Below are positions 15,229-23,850 of a stretch of 64,000 bases of DNA, in pieces; position 1 is the first letter of the stretch, and the number at the start of each line of letters is the position of its first letter. Location of the stretch: positions 1 to 64,000 of the forward strand of contig CALGUG010000047.1 in NCBI GenBank assembly GCA_937902315.1. The letters run 5' to 3'. This stretch comes from an uncultured Chloroflexales bacterium. Lineage in GTDB: Bacteria > Chloroflexota > Chloroflexia > Chloroflexales > Chloroflexaceae. The translations under genes and the position numbers were made by a program. The notes below the pieces were generated by a model, which was not told the DNA's origin, ran no database searches, and worked only from the letters and a program-made list of their open reading frames with translations.

Positions 15229-15579
15229 ATGCGACACGGTAAGGTTGGCAAGACGCTCAACCGCTACCCCGATCACCGCAAAGCACTTTTGCGGAATCTG
15301 ATGATCGAGTTGATTGAACATCGACGTATTCAGACTACGATCGCGAAGGCCAAGGCGGTTCAGCCGGAGATCGAGCGTTTGATGGCGATCGCTCGTGAGG
15401 ATACTCCTCATGCGCGCAAGTTGGCTCTGTCGAAGCTCGACAGCAAGAAGGCGATGCGTCTGCTCTTTACGTTTGCTCCCTCGGAATATGGGTCGCGTAA
15501 GGGCGGTTATACCCGCATTACCAAGCTTGGTCCACGCCAGGGCGATGCCGCTGAAATGGCATTGATCGAACTGGTCTAG
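15229..15579 (+). CDS. rplQ: 50S ribosomal protein L17
   Basis: L17 sits close to the exit tunnel. The 116-residue product begins MRHGKVGKTLNRYPDHRKAL and has the family block LIEHRRIQTTIAKAKAVQPEIERL. The ATG follows TTTGGAGG. It is preceded by a structured spacer and followed after 10 nt by truA. Confidence 0.97.
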   Translation: MRHGKVGKTLNRYPDHRKALLRNLMIELIEHRRIQTTIAKAKAVQPEIERLMAIAREDTPHARKLALSKLDSKKAMRLLFTFAPSEYGSRKGGYTRITKLGPRQGDAAEMALIELV

Positions 15580-15589
15580 TACAGGTTCT

Positions 15590-16393
15590 ATGCGTAATAT
15601 TGCCGTGCGAATTGCCTACGATGGGACGAACTTTGTTGGATCGCAATGGCAAACTCACGGTCGGACAATACAAGGCGAGTTAGAAAAGGCTTGGGAAGCG
15701 CTAACCAAGGAACAGCGACGTTTTGTGTTAGCGGGTCGAACAGATGCGGGAGTACATGCGCTTGGCCAATGTGCCAATGTGCGAACCGATAGCCAGTTGC
15801 CAGTCGCAACTATCCATCGTGCTCTGAATGCACTCGGCCCACGTGACATACGCGTGCTTGATGTTTGGGAGGCACCTGAGTCCTTTCATGCGCGTTTCAG
15901 TGCGACGCGTCGAGACTATCGTTATTTGATCGATACATCGCTAGTTGCACTGCCGTTCTTGCGTCACCAAGTGGTTCACGTCCCCGGCCAGTTGGATATC
16001 GATGCAATGAAGCAGGCACTGGCGGTGCTGGTGGGCGAGCATGATTTCGCTGCCTTCGCCGGCGCTGGCCCGTCCGATGGCTCGACTATACGCCGTTGCT
16101 TTTGGGCAAGCTGTGAGACAGTCGAGTGCTTTGGGCGAACACTGATAGCGATCGATCTGGCAGCGAATGCGTTTTTGCGCCATATGGTACGTAACATTGT
16201 GGGAACGGTGTTGCTCGTGGGCCAAAAACGAATGCCTTTGGACGGGTTTTTACAAGTGCTTGAGAGCAGGGATCGGAAACAGGCTGGCCCGACGGCGCCC
16301 GCCCATGGATTGTATCTGGTTTCGGTTGTGTATCCTGGGTTGGGTGATGACTCGTCGCCAGCGGTACCTGTCGAACACATACGCACAGGATAA
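15590..16393 (+). CDS. truA: tRNA pseudouridine synthase A
   Basis: TruA converts uridines 38-40 of the tRNA anticodon arm to pseudouridine. The 267-residue product shows IAYDGTNFVGSQ at the N-terminus, the catalytic aspartate in GRTDAGVHALGQ (about residues 48-59) and NAFLRHMVRNIVG in the second half. It lies between rplQ and rplM, as in many bacteria, and is probably co-transcribed. rplM starts 6 nt later. Confidence 0.96.
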   Translation: MRNIAVRIAYDGTNFVGSQWQTHGRTIQGELEKAWEALTKEQRRFVLAGRTDAGVHALGQCANVRTDSQLPVATIHRALNALGPRDIRVLDVWEAPESFHARFSATRRDYRYLIDTSLVALPFLRHQVVHVPGQLDIDAMKQALAVLVGEHDFAAFAGAGPSDGSTIRRCFWASCETVECFGRTLIAIDLAANAFLRHMVRNIVGTVLLVGQKRMPLDGFLQVLESRDRKQAGPTAPAHGLYLVSVVYPGLGDDSSPAVPVEHIRTG

Positions 16394-16399
16394 AAAAAT

Positions 16400-16840
16400 A
16401 TGAAGACTTATTCGCAAAAAGCATCTGAGGTGCAACGCGACTGGTATATTATCGATGCCAGCGGTCAGACCCTTGGACGCCTTTCTACGCAGATCGCAAC
16501 GCTTCTGCGTGGCAAGCATAAACCAACCTATACGCCGTCCATCGACGGTGGTGATTTTGTGATCGTTATCAATATGGAAAAGATCCGCGTGAGCGGTAAG
16601 AAGGCTGACCAGAAGGTCTACTATCGTCACACCGGCTATCCGGGCGGTCTGCGCGAGACTTCTTACCGTATGATGATGGCTAAGAAGCCTGAGTACATCT
16701 TGCGACACGCGGTTAAAGGCATGCTGCCGAAGGGTCGCTTGGGTCGCCGCCTGCTCACGAAGCTTCGCATTTATACCGGTAATTCGCACCCGCATACGGC
16801 TCAGCAGCCGAAGCTGTATTCGCCGCGGCCTCGTGGCTAG
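16400..16840 (+). CDS. rplM: 50S ribosomal protein L13
   Basis: L13 is one of the first proteins in 50S assembly. The 146-residue product has DWYIIDASGQTLGRLSTQIA, the YYRHTGYPGGLRE loop and AVKGMLPKGRLGRRLLTKLRIY, all standard. It pairs with rpsI nine nucleotides downstream, the usual rplM-rpsI couple. Confidence 0.97.
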   Translation: MKTYSQKASEVQRDWYIIDASGQTLGRLSTQIATLLRGKHKPTYTPSIDGGDFVIVINMEKIRVSGKKADQKVYYRHTGYPGGLRETSYRMMMAKKPEYILRHAVKGMLPKGRLGRRLLTKLRIYTGNSHPHTAQQPKLYSPRPRG

Positions 16841-16849
16841 GAGAACGAC

Positions 16850-17248
16850 ATGACTGAGAAGCGCTACTATCAAGGAACAGGTCGCCGCAAGACGGCGGTG
16901 GCGCGTGTGCGCCTCTTCCCTGGCAACGGCGAGTTTTTCGTAAATGGCAAGCGCCCGGAAGACTACTTCGGCCCCCGCGAGGCGCTGCAGCGTGAACTGC
17001 GCCGCCCGCTGGAACTGACCGATACGCTTTCGAGCTTCAATGTATTGGTGAAGGTGCGCGGTGGTGGTGTATCCGGCCAGGCTGGTGCAGTACGCCACGG
17101 TATCGCTCGCGCGCTGCTGGATTCCAATGCAGAGCTGCGCCCGACTTTGAAGCAGGCTGGTCTGTTGACCCGCGACGCTCGCGAGAAGGAGCGAAAGAAA
17201 GTCGGTCTGCGCCGCGCTCGCCGCGCCAAGCAGTTTACGAAGCGTTAG
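16850..17248 (+). CDS. rpsI: 30S ribosomal protein S9
   Basis: S9 reaches its C-terminal tail toward P-site tRNA. The 132-residue product begins with YYQGTGRRKTAVARVRL, contains GGGVSGQAGAVRHGIARAL and ends in the conserved KR tail (RRARRAKQFTKR). It is the last gene of the superoperon; a strong intrinsic terminator starts 35 nt after its stop. Confidence 0.97.
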   Translation: MTEKRYYQGTGRRKTAVARVRLFPGNGEFFVNGKRPEDYFGPREALQRELRRPLELTDTLSSFNVLVKVRGGGVSGQAGAVRHGIARALLDSNAELRPTLKQAGLLTRDAREKERKKVGLRRARRAKQFTKR

Positions 17249-17282
17249 TTCTTCTTACTGCTTCGCCCAAGATCGATATCGG

Positions 17283-17322
17283 CAACTGCCCTCTTTTAGC
17301 GAAGAGAGGCAGTTGTTTTTTT
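17283..17322 (+). terminator. Intrinsic terminator of the ribosomal superoperon
   Basis: CAACTGCC+CTCTT (17283-17295) pairs with AAGAG+GGCAGTTG (17302-17315) with one bulged A and a 6-nt loop, followed by seven T. This is a classic rho-independent terminator and marks the end of the ~17-kb transcription unit. Confidence 0.92.
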
Positions 17323-17445
17323 ATGCCTGTTTGCGGGGTGATGGCAAAAACGAACAGTTATACGCCCCTTTCTCGTGTTTTTGTTTCTTTAGGTTGTGCG
17401 GTCTAGCGAGGTGCTTCACGTTGGCCACGAGCGCTTCGTTACGAT

Positions 17446-17530
17446 GGACGGGTGAGCTGTTGATAGCCGAAGGCGGACGCGGTTAGGATCTTTTTGTTCG
17501 GTTAAGACGCTTCCGCCTAAAGGCTAGAAA
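17446..17530 (+). repeat. Dispersed intergenic repeat, family A, copy 1
   Basis: It contains the core TAGCCGAAGGCGGACGCG (17464-17481) preceded by GGGTGAGCTGTTGA, as in the other copies, and followed by a downstream CCGCC segment that can pair with GGCGG. The rest of the 473-nt gap (17249-17721) holds the terminator, this repeat, the promoter before glgC and no visible gene. Confidence 0.6.
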
Positions 17531-17646
17531 GGATTTCAGCACGAAGGTATAGAGTCCAGAGGGATTTCGAGTTCTGGGTTTTGTAAACCCTTCGATAGGC
17601 TTAAGAAGCGTTGTCGAAACACAGTTAACAATGAGTTTGGGCTTTA

Positions 17647-17675
17647 TTGCGTGATCCTGCTTTTCAGGCTACAAT
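17647..17675 (+). promoter_or_regulatory. Candidate promoter of the glgC pair
   Basis: TTGCGT (17647-17652) and TACAAT (17670-17675) are 17 nt apart, a good match to a housekeeping-type promoter. Initiation near 17682 would leave a ~40-nt leader before glgC. Confidence 0.55.
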
Positions 17676-17721
17676 CCAAGTACGGGTTCCATAAGGTCAA
17701 AGTAGACACCGTGGGGTATGT

Positions 17722-18975
17722 ATGCGGGTTGTGGCTATGATCATGGCTGGCGGTGAAGGCACGCGCCTTTCAGTGTTGTCTGAGAAGCGTGCGAAACCGT
17801 CGGTCCCTTTCGCAGGAAAGTTCCGCATTATCGACTTTACACTTTCGAACTGCGTGAACTCAGGGATCTTCGATGTGGCCGTACTGACGCAGTATCGTCC
17901 GCATTCTTTAAATGACCATATCGGGATTGGTAAGCCATGGGACTTAGACCGTTCGAAGGGTGGCGTGCGTTTGTTGCAGCCCTATCAAGGCCGCCACGAT
18001 GAGAGCTGGTATAAGGGCACCGCTGATGCAATCTATCAAAACATCGCCTATATTCGCGAGCGGCGTGCCGACTTGGTGCTTGTTTTGGGCGGCGATCACA
18101 TCTACAAGATGGATTACAGCCGCATGATCGAGTTTCACCAACGCAACCGCGCCGATCTGACGGTGGCGGTAATGCATGTGCCGCTTGAAGAGACCGATCG
18201 TTTTGGCATTATGACCACCGACGATCAGATGCGCGTGACAGAGTTTACCGAGAAGCCCAAAGCGCGCGATAAGGGCACTTTGGCCTCGATGGGCATCTAT
18301 GTCTTTTCGGCCGATGTGCTGTTGAAGCGCTTGGGCGAGGGAGACGCCAACAATCCTCGTATCGACTTCGGTAAACACGTTATTCCCGCTATGATCTCGC
18401 AGGATCGCGTGTTCGCCTACCCGTTTGAAGGCTATTGGGTCGATGTAGGAACGATTCAGTCGTATTGGGAGACCAGTCTCGACCTGCTCGATCCGAACTG
18501 CAAGCTGAATCTCTTTGATCCCAACTGGGTGATTCGCACACGCAGCGAAGAGCGTCCTCCTGCCAAGCTCGGCCCACAGGCGCGCGTCAGTCGCAGTATG
18601 TTGTGCAATGGCGATATTGTGCGTGGCACAGTCATCAATTCGGTGCTTTCGCCGGGTGTTTATGTGTCGCCGGGCGCTGTGGTGCGCGATAGCATTGTGA
18701 TGAACGATACCTGGATCGGCCCGGGCGCGGTGCTCGATAAAGTGATCGTCGATAAGCAGGTGATCATCGGGGCAGGCGCGCACGTTGGCTATGGCGACGA
18801 TTACGATGTGGTCAATAAGCTCCAGCCAGACAAGCTGACGACGGGTATTACGGTGGTTGGTAAGGGGGCACATATTCCGCCATCAATACGAATAGGGCGT
18901 AATGTGGTGATCAATGCCGACCGCGATGTTGAAGATTTTCCACAGGGTGAGGTCGCGAGCGGCGAGACGATTTAG
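17722..18975 (+). CDS. glgC: Glucose-1-phosphate adenylyltransferase (catalytic GlgC)
   Basis: Makes ADP-glucose from ATP and glucose-1-phosphate, the committed step of glycogen synthesis. The 417-residue product has a complete pyrophosphorylase loop GGEGTRLSVLSEKRAKPSVPF (residues 10-30), including R15 and K25, which correspond to the two residues that define catalytic subunits in plant enzymes. It also has GGDHIYKMDY with the active-site Asp, FTEKP, and a C-terminal left-handed beta-helix of hexapeptide repeats. A paralogue lacking R15/K25 follows after 32 nt. No other glycogen gene is in the window. Confidence 0.95.
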   Translation: MRVVAMIMAGGEGTRLSVLSEKRAKPSVPFAGKFRIIDFTLSNCVNSGIFDVAVLTQYRPHSLNDHIGIGKPWDLDRSKGGVRLLQPYQGRHDESWYKGTADAIYQNIAYIRERRADLVLVLGGDHIYKMDYSRMIEFHQRNRADLTVAVMHVPLEETDRFGIMTTDDQMRVTEFTEKPKARDKGTLASMGIYVFSADVLLKRLGEGDANNPRIDFGKHVIPAMISQDRVFAYPFEGYWVDVGTIQSYWETSLDLLDPNCKLNLFDPNWVIRTRSEERPPAKLGPQARVSRSMLCNGDIVRGTVINSVLSPGVYVSPGAVVRDSIVMNDTWIGPGAVLDKVIVDKQVIIGAGAHVGYGDDYDVVNKLQPDKLTTGITVVGKGAHIPPSIRIGRNVVINADRDVEDFPQGEVASGETI

Positions 18976-19007
18976 CTTGCTTGTGCCTGCTGTTGGTGAG
19001 GATTGAT

Positions 19008-20249
19008 ATGCTGCGAACACTGGCATTGATACTTGCGGGCGGCGATAGCCCGGCCTTGAGTGTGCTCACTGCCGAGCGCACAGAAGCTGCGGTTTCGTTT
19101 GCGGGCAAGTTTCGAATTATCGACTTTACGCTTTCGAACTGCGTCAATAGCGACATCTACAATGTAGGTGTGTTAACGCAGTACCGTCCACAATCGTTGC
19201 ACAACCACATCGGTATCGGCAAACCCTGGGATCTCGACCGCTCGCAGGGCGGTGTGCGCTTGTTGCACCCCTCGCCCACGCCCGAAGGCGGCGGTTGGCA
19301 GCGCGGCACGGCTGACGCTGTGCGCTACAATCTCGACTTCATCGAAGAGCAGAATGTCGATGCGGTCTTGATTTTGGCGGGCGACCATATTTACAAAATG
19401 GATTACCGCCCCTTGTTGCGCCTGCACGAACAGAGCGACGCTGACCTGACTTTGGCGGTGCATAGCGTCAGCCAGCACGAGACCTACCGCTATGGCATCG
19501 TTTCGGTCGATAGCGACGGTGTAGTGACCCGTTTCGACGAGAAGCCTCGACGCAGCCTCAGTACGCTGGCCTCGATGGGCATCTATGTCTTTCGCAAAAG
19601 CTATCTGATCGACGTGCTCTCGCGAGGCAATGAGGCCATCTTTGGGCGCGATCTGCTGCCTCGCCTAATCCGCGAGACTCGCACGATGTCGTACACCTTC
19701 CAGGGCTATTGGGCCGACGTAGGAACGGTGCAAGCCTATTACGAGGCCAATATGGCACTGTTGGCCGAAACGCCCGCCCTCGACCTGTATGATCCCGAGT
19801 GGGTCATTCACACGCAAAGCAGCGAGCGCCCCGCTGTGCAGATCGGCGAAGAGGCGCGCGTCGATGGCAATCTGCTCTGCGATGGCTGTCGTATCGAGGG
19901 CCACGTTGTTCGCTCGGTGATCTCGCCCGGAGTGGTGGTTGCGCCCGGCGCCGTGGTGCGCGATTCGATTATTATGAACGATACCTACATCGGCCCGAAT
20001 GCAGTGGTCGATCGCTGTATCGTCGATCAAGATGTGAAGATCGGTGAAGGCGCGCTCTTGGGCGATGGCGACGATAACACGCCCAATATCGAGGCGCCCG
20101 ACCGTCTGAACACTGGCCTGACCTTAGTTGGCGCGCGCGCTGTTGTGCCGGCCAATCTGCGGGTCGGACGAAACGTAGTTATTCGACCGCGAACAACAGA
20201 AGCGGCTTATGGAAAAGAAAAGGTAGTAGAGAGCGGTAGCACGCTCTAG
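19008..20249 (+). CDS. GlgC paralogue, probable non-catalytic (GlgD-like) subunit
   Basis: This 413-residue protein is clearly homologous to the preceding GlgC over its full length (FAGKFRIIDFTLSNCVNS, AGDHIYKMDY, FDEKP, C-terminal beta-helix). Its nucleotide loop, however, reads GGDSPALSVLTAERTEAAVSF: the positions of catalytic R and K are A16 and E26. In plant large subunits and Firmicutes GlgD, loss of these residues makes a regulatory partner, so a heteromeric enzyme with the upstream GlgC is the likely role. An upstream in-frame ATG at 18981 exists, but ATG 19008 has GGTGAGGA at good spacing and aligns with GlgC. Confidence 0.85.
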   Translation: MLRTLALILAGGDSPALSVLTAERTEAAVSFAGKFRIIDFTLSNCVNSDIYNVGVLTQYRPQSLHNHIGIGKPWDLDRSQGGVRLLHPSPTPEGGGWQRGTADAVRYNLDFIEEQNVDAVLILAGDHIYKMDYRPLLRLHEQSDADLTLAVHSVSQHETYRYGIVSVDSDGVVTRFDEKPRRSLSTLASMGIYVFRKSYLIDVLSRGNEAIFGRDLLPRLIRETRTMSYTFQGYWADVGTVQAYYEANMALLAETPALDLYDPEWVIHTQSSERPAVQIGEEARVDGNLLCDGCRIEGHVVRSVISPGVVVAPGAVVRDSIIMNDTYIGPNAVVDRCIVDQDVKIGEGALLGDGDDNTPNIEAPDRLNTGLTLVGARAVVPANLRVGRNVVIRPRTTEAAYGKEKVVESGSTL

Positions 20250-20253
20250 GCAT

Positions 20254-21468
20254 ATGAGACAGAAGGCATCACGACAACAATCAAGCAAATCGGCACTTAA
20301 GGAGATCGTTCTCCCCAATTCGCTCAAGACCAGGTTGGCACAGGGCCACCCTTGGGTCTATGCAGACCATATTCGCGAAGATCCGAGCTTGCGTTCGGGC
20401 GATTGGGTACAGTTGCGCTGCGGAGGCTGGCGCGGCATAGGCTTGTGGGATTCGCGCAGCCCGATCGCCCTGCGGGTCTTTTCGCAGAGCGAACAGCCCA
20501 ACCCGGCGTGGGTGCGGCGACGAGTCGAGGCGGCTTGGCAGGCGCGCGAGATCGTGCGCAGCCAGCAAGATACCAACGCCTATCGCTGGATCTATGGAGA
20601 GAGCGATGGTTTGCCCGGCGTGGTCGTCGATCTGTACGGCGATTATGCGGTGATTCAGACCTACGCCGATAGCTTGGCGGTCGTGGTGCCTTGGGTCGTC
20701 GATGCCCTCAAAGCTACGACATCGCTGCGCGGCATTGTCGAGCGCGTGCGCAGCACCAACGAGGAGGAGGGCGAGCGGGTGCGCCTGCGCTGGGGCCAGA
20801 TGCCGCCGGCCGATCTGAAGGTGCGCGAGCATGGCCTGCAGTTTGTGGCCAACCTGTTCGACGGCCAAAAGACCGGTCTCTTCCTCGATCATCGCGAGAA
20901 TCGCAACTATATTCGCCAGCGGGCCAAGGGCCTAACGGTCTTGAACTGTTTCGCCTACAGCGGGGCCTTTTCGGTCTACGCTGGTATGGGCGGCGCAAAA
21001 CACGTTACAAGCTGCGATATCGCGCCGGGCGCGATGAAGGATGCCGAGCAGAATTGGCGCTTGAACGGGCTCGACCCCAAACGCCACGAGATCGTGGTGG
21101 CCGACTGCTTCGAGCTGCTTTCGCGCTACGCCTCCGAGGGGCGCAACTTCGACTTGATCATTCTCGACCCGCCCAGCTTTGCGCGTTCGAAGCAGAATAT
21201 GTACGCCGCCATGCGGGCCTATACGCGCCTCAACACGCTGGCTTTGCGCTGTCTGAAGCCGGGCGGCTGGCTGGCGAGCGCGAGCTGTACCAGTCAAGTC
21301 TCGCCCGAAAACTTCCGCGAGATTCTGGCCCAGGCTGCGGCCGATGCCCATAAACGCTTGCTGATTCAGCACGATGCTGCCCACGCGCCCGATCATCCGG
21401 TCGCCGCGCACTTCCCCGAAGGGCGCTATCTGAAGTTCATCTACGCGGCTGTGCAAGAGCTGCCCTAG
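20254..21468 (+). CDS. rlmI: Class I SAM-dependent rRNA methyltransferase, RlmI-like
   Basis: Predicted 23S rRNA cytosine-C5 methyltransferase of the RlmI (YccW) family. The 404-residue product has an N-terminal PUA domain (about residues 17-90), a middle domain with ESDGLPGVVVDLYGDY, and a Rossmann methyltransferase domain with NCFAYSGAFSVYA, DPPSFARSK and SCTSQV. The start lies 4 nt after the GlgC paralogue, so co-transcription is likely, but no clear ribosome-binding site is seen. A terminator follows 23 nt after the stop. The exact target base is unproven. Confidence 0.85.
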   Translation: MRQKASRQQSSKSALKEIVLPNSLKTRLAQGHPWVYADHIREDPSLRSGDWVQLRCGGWRGIGLWDSRSPIALRVFSQSEQPNPAWVRRRVEAAWQAREIVRSQQDTNAYRWIYGESDGLPGVVVDLYGDYAVIQTYADSLAVVVPWVVDALKATTSLRGIVERVRSTNEEEGERVRLRWGQMPPADLKVREHGLQFVANLFDGQKTGLFLDHRENRNYIRQRAKGLTVLNCFAYSGAFSVYAGMGGAKHVTSCDIAPGAMKDAEQNWRLNGLDPKRHEIVVADCFELLSRYASEGRNFDLIILDPPSFARSKQNMYAAMRAYTRLNTLALRCLKPGGWLASASCTSQVSPENFREILAQAAADAHKRLLIQHDAAHAPDHPVAAHFPEGRYLKFIYAAVQELP

Positions 21469-21491
21469 GGCGCTCATTAGCGCTGCTTGCG

Positions 21492-21530
21492 ATGCTCGAT
21501 CTGGCTTCTGCTAGGTCGAGCATTTTTATT
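21492..21530 (+). terminator. Intrinsic terminator after the rlmI-like gene
   Basis: ATGCTCGATCT (21492-21502) pairs with AGGTCGAGCAT (21513-21523), 11 bp with one G-U pair, followed by TTTTATT. It closes the glgC-glgC2-rlmI unit. Confidence 0.88.
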
Positions 21531-21538
21531 GGCCTTGC

Positions 21539-21588
21539 CGTTCTGCTCTGCCGAAGGCCAAAGAGAAAGTAATCAACCGGATTTGGTA
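21539..21588 (+). repeat. 119-bp MITE family (family B), right-end fragment
   Basis: This matches the right half of the complete copies at 35325 and 51353: CTCTGCCGAAGGCCAAAGAG, then AATCAACCGGATTTGGTA ending at 21588. The left half is absent; the terminator precedes it directly. Confidence 0.7.
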
Positions 21589-21596
21589 TCAGGTTA

Positions 21597-21725
21597 TAAC
21601 TTTGGCTCTTGGCGGCGAGTTCTCTACCTTCTATTCGATCCTTGGCGCGTCCGCCTACGGCTACCAACAGCCTGCCCACCCAGTCGACGTGCTAGCTGTG
21701 TGCGCAGCGATCGCCTTGAAACTCA
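21597..21725 (-). repeat. Dispersed intergenic repeat, family A, copy 2
   Basis: The core in reverse orientation is at 21646-21663 (CGCGTCCGCCTACGGCTA), flanked by the family's CTTGGCGGCGAG and GCTAGCTGTGTGCG segments. It directly follows the family B fragment. Confidence 0.65.
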
Positions 21726-22832
21726 AGGCCACAACGCAGTATACTCGCCGTTTTCTGCGATGATAATCGTCGCCTTCAACACAGCGATGTCAGCCATGTG
21801 CCCCACAGTGCAGCGGATTGGTTAGCATTTTGTTGAACCCCACGTGTAAGGTACATGACTATTTCTACAGAGATTGCTACAACGCCAGTTTGCTAGATGA
21901 GATTTCAAACATTGAAGCGCAAGTTCTCGTACAACACTTTGCGTTTTTTTAAACCAGCTTGCTAATTTACTTGTTTGACAGCGAATAAATGGCTCGTAAA
22001 GAAGGTTAATTCCTAAGAAGGATAGCACCTGCAGCAGCAGATAAACGTATGGATCTCCGTTTTAAGCGACGCTTTTGTTCTGAACAAGCCGTCATATATG
22101 ACAAAAATGTCATAATTCACTAGCTTATTTTCTATTCAGGGAAACTATAGCTGATTAGAAAGGCATAGAACAATTTTTGCCTGGTTTGTGAAAGATAAAA
22201 GAAGATTTATCTGAAAGGACTTCTCTAGAGCTGCTTAGGGTTATATCCTGTCTCTAAGGGCATAAAATTCCTAACGCTTTGTTAGCCAGAAAAAGCAAGG
22301 CGTATAAGCTAAAAATTATGGCATAACAGTTGCTTACAAAAAATGATATACGTAATAACGAAACCGTCATCTCTTTGTACAGCGACAGCTCCTCAAGGAA
22401 ACCTTTTGAGGCTTAAACCGTCATCCTTCCATATTTCGTTATCTAAAATCCTTCATAAAAAATAAGAACTTTTGGGACTTTTCGTAACTAATAGAGTATA
22501 AGGATAAATTTGAAATTACTAACTCAGAGCAAGGGGAAACTCGTTTGCTGTTAGGCCCTTAGAGTAAGCGCGCATTTGTGCTAGTAGTGCCTAGCATTTT
22601 GTTCGGAAATACCAGCGCCGCTCGTTATGGCTTTTAAAAATAATCATAACGATGATTAGCTGCGAAGTCTGCGTAACTTTTTGCTTATCTTTTGAGTTCT
22701 ACTAAGTATGATCCTATGCTTATGCTGTGTCAGTAAGTTCTTACTTTCTGCTGCAACTATCCAACCGAGTGGCTGAATAGTTGCAAATGGACCGGGAGAA
22801 TAAGCTACTGATGCCTGATTAGGAGAGATGCT
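21726..22832. other. AT-rich non-coding region upstream of the OmpR-type regulator
   Basis: About 1.1 kb without a credible gene and clearly more AT-rich than the flanks. Visible structure: TATGACA/TGTCATA around AAAA (22097-22114), and a nested element at 22355-22442. In that element ATAACGAAA and TTTCGTTAT enclose two direct copies of AAACCGTCATC (22361, 22415) and a CCTCAA/TTGAGG hairpin (22391-22411). A third CCGTCAT lies near 22090. It may hold a small RNA or regulator sites; nothing can be named. Confidence 0.4.
22752..22785. promoter_or_regulatory. 9-bp inverted repeat ahead of the response regulator
   Basis: TGCAACTAT (22752-22760) and ATAGTTGCA (22777-22785) are perfect inverted arms, 16 nt apart, ending 47 nt before the regulator's start. 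It could be an operator for the regulator itself or an mRNA hairpin. No clean promoter was recognised. Confidence 0.4.
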
Positions 22833-23513
22833 ATGCATATTTTAGTTGCTGACGATGATATCCCTAGCGTAAAACTAACTTCGTTCGTGTTGGAGGAAGC
22901 TGGCTATCGAGTCTGCAAAGCGTACGATGCTCAGACGACACTTCAGTCGTTAGAGCAACACAACCCAGATCTCATCCTGTTAGATGTCATGATGCCCAAG
23001 AGCAGCGGTTTCGATATCTGCAAGCAGATCCGTCGAACCTCTGATGTGCCGATTATTTTCCTCTCGGGTCGTTCCCAATTGCAAGATCGTGTTACCGGCT
23101 TACAAATCGGTGGCGACGACTATCTCGTTAAGCCCTACGAACCTTCGGAGCTTCTAGCACGCGTTGAAGCGGTTTTACGGCGGCGCAATAGCGATATGCT
23201 GAACCCTTCGTCGCGCTTGAGCCAGGGCGACTTGACGCTTGATCCTGTCGAGCATAAGGTGATTTGTAACGATGGCCGAACGATTGAACTCACCCCTCTC
23301 GAATTCCGTTTGCTTTACTATCTGATGAAGAATGCTGGTCGTATCCTCAATACCAGCCAGATTTTAAGCAAGGTCTGGGGTTACGACTACGAGGGAGAGA
23401 GCAATCTGGTAGCTGTCTATATTCGCCGTCTGCGCACCAAGATCGAGGCAGATCCTGAACATCCCCAGCATGTGATCACCGTTCGAAACTTAGGCTATAA
23501 GTTCGAAGCTTGA
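22833..23513 (+). CDS. OmpR/PhoB-family response regulator
   Basis: A two-component transcription factor of 226 residues. The receiver domain (1-120) has the acidic pocket DDD at 7-9, phosphoacceptor D51 in LILLDVMMP, and the conserved lysine in DDYLVKPYEP. The winged-helix DNA-binding domain (about 128-226) has LTPLEFRLLYYLMKN and VAVYIRRLRTKIE. The ATG has GGAGAGATGCT upstream. A hybrid-free histidine kinase follows 337 nt downstream and is the likely partner, but the long gap leaves this open. Confidence 0.93.
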   Translation: MHILVADDDIPSVKLTSFVLEEAGYRVCKAYDAQTTLQSLEQHNPDLILLDVMMPKSSGFDICKQIRRTSDVPIIFLSGRSQLQDRVTGLQIGGDDYLVKPYEPSELLARVEAVLRRRNSDMLNPSSRLSQGDLTLDPVEHKVICNDGRTIELTPLEFRLLYYLMKNAGRILNTSQILSKVWGYDYEGESNLVAVYIRRLRTKIEADPEHPQHVITVRNLGYKFEA

Positions 23514-23596
23514 TCTGCTTGCGGGTCGGACTGCCATTAAACAGCAGACTTCTGCCAAGGCCTTTTTGGGGGTTAAGAAATAGATCGAACTTGTAT

Positions 23597-23669
23597 GTGC
23601 CTTTGCGGCTCGGCGAGTGTATACAAAGGCACTATATAGCTCCTGGCTAGCATCGTTTAGCGATACTAG
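23597..23669. other. Hairpins in the regulator-kinase gap
   Basis: The 337-nt gap 23514-23850 has two hairpins. GTGCCTTTG/CAAAGGCAC (23597-23605, 23624-23632) is a perfect 9-bp repeat. CTAGCATCG/CGATACTAG (23647-23669) has one mismatch and a TTTAG loop. A CTAGCGCTAG palindrome follows at 23704. No T tract, no gene and no clear promoter were seen. Confidence 0.35.
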
Positions 23670-23850
23670 GCTAGGTTGGAGGGTTGGAATAGGCGAGTCT
23701 TAACTAGCGCTAGCCTTACTGTTGCGTGCAAGTGGTTGAGAGCTTGATAGGGATATTCATTGTTCCCTTCCTATTTCGTACATTTTTCTTCACTCCCTTA
23801 AAGCTCTCAGCAAGTTTCTGCAAACCATCGATGCGAGCGCATGGACTGCA

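Noticed and set aside
17944..18873. A 309-codon open frame antisense to glgC, with similar long antisense frames over the rlmI-like, triple-GAF kinase and other genes.
   Set aside because: They lie wholly opposite well-conserved genes, their products have no recognisable motif and they lack credible start signals. They arise from codon bias on the coding strand.
20281..20892. A 203-codon antisense frame over the rlmI-like gene.
   Set aside because: It is the complement of a high-GC coding sequence with strong conserved motifs on the + strand.
21487..21825. A 112-codon open frame after the rlmI-like gene.
   Set aside because: It spans a terminator hairpin, a MITE fragment and a family A repeat and has no ribosome-binding site or motif.
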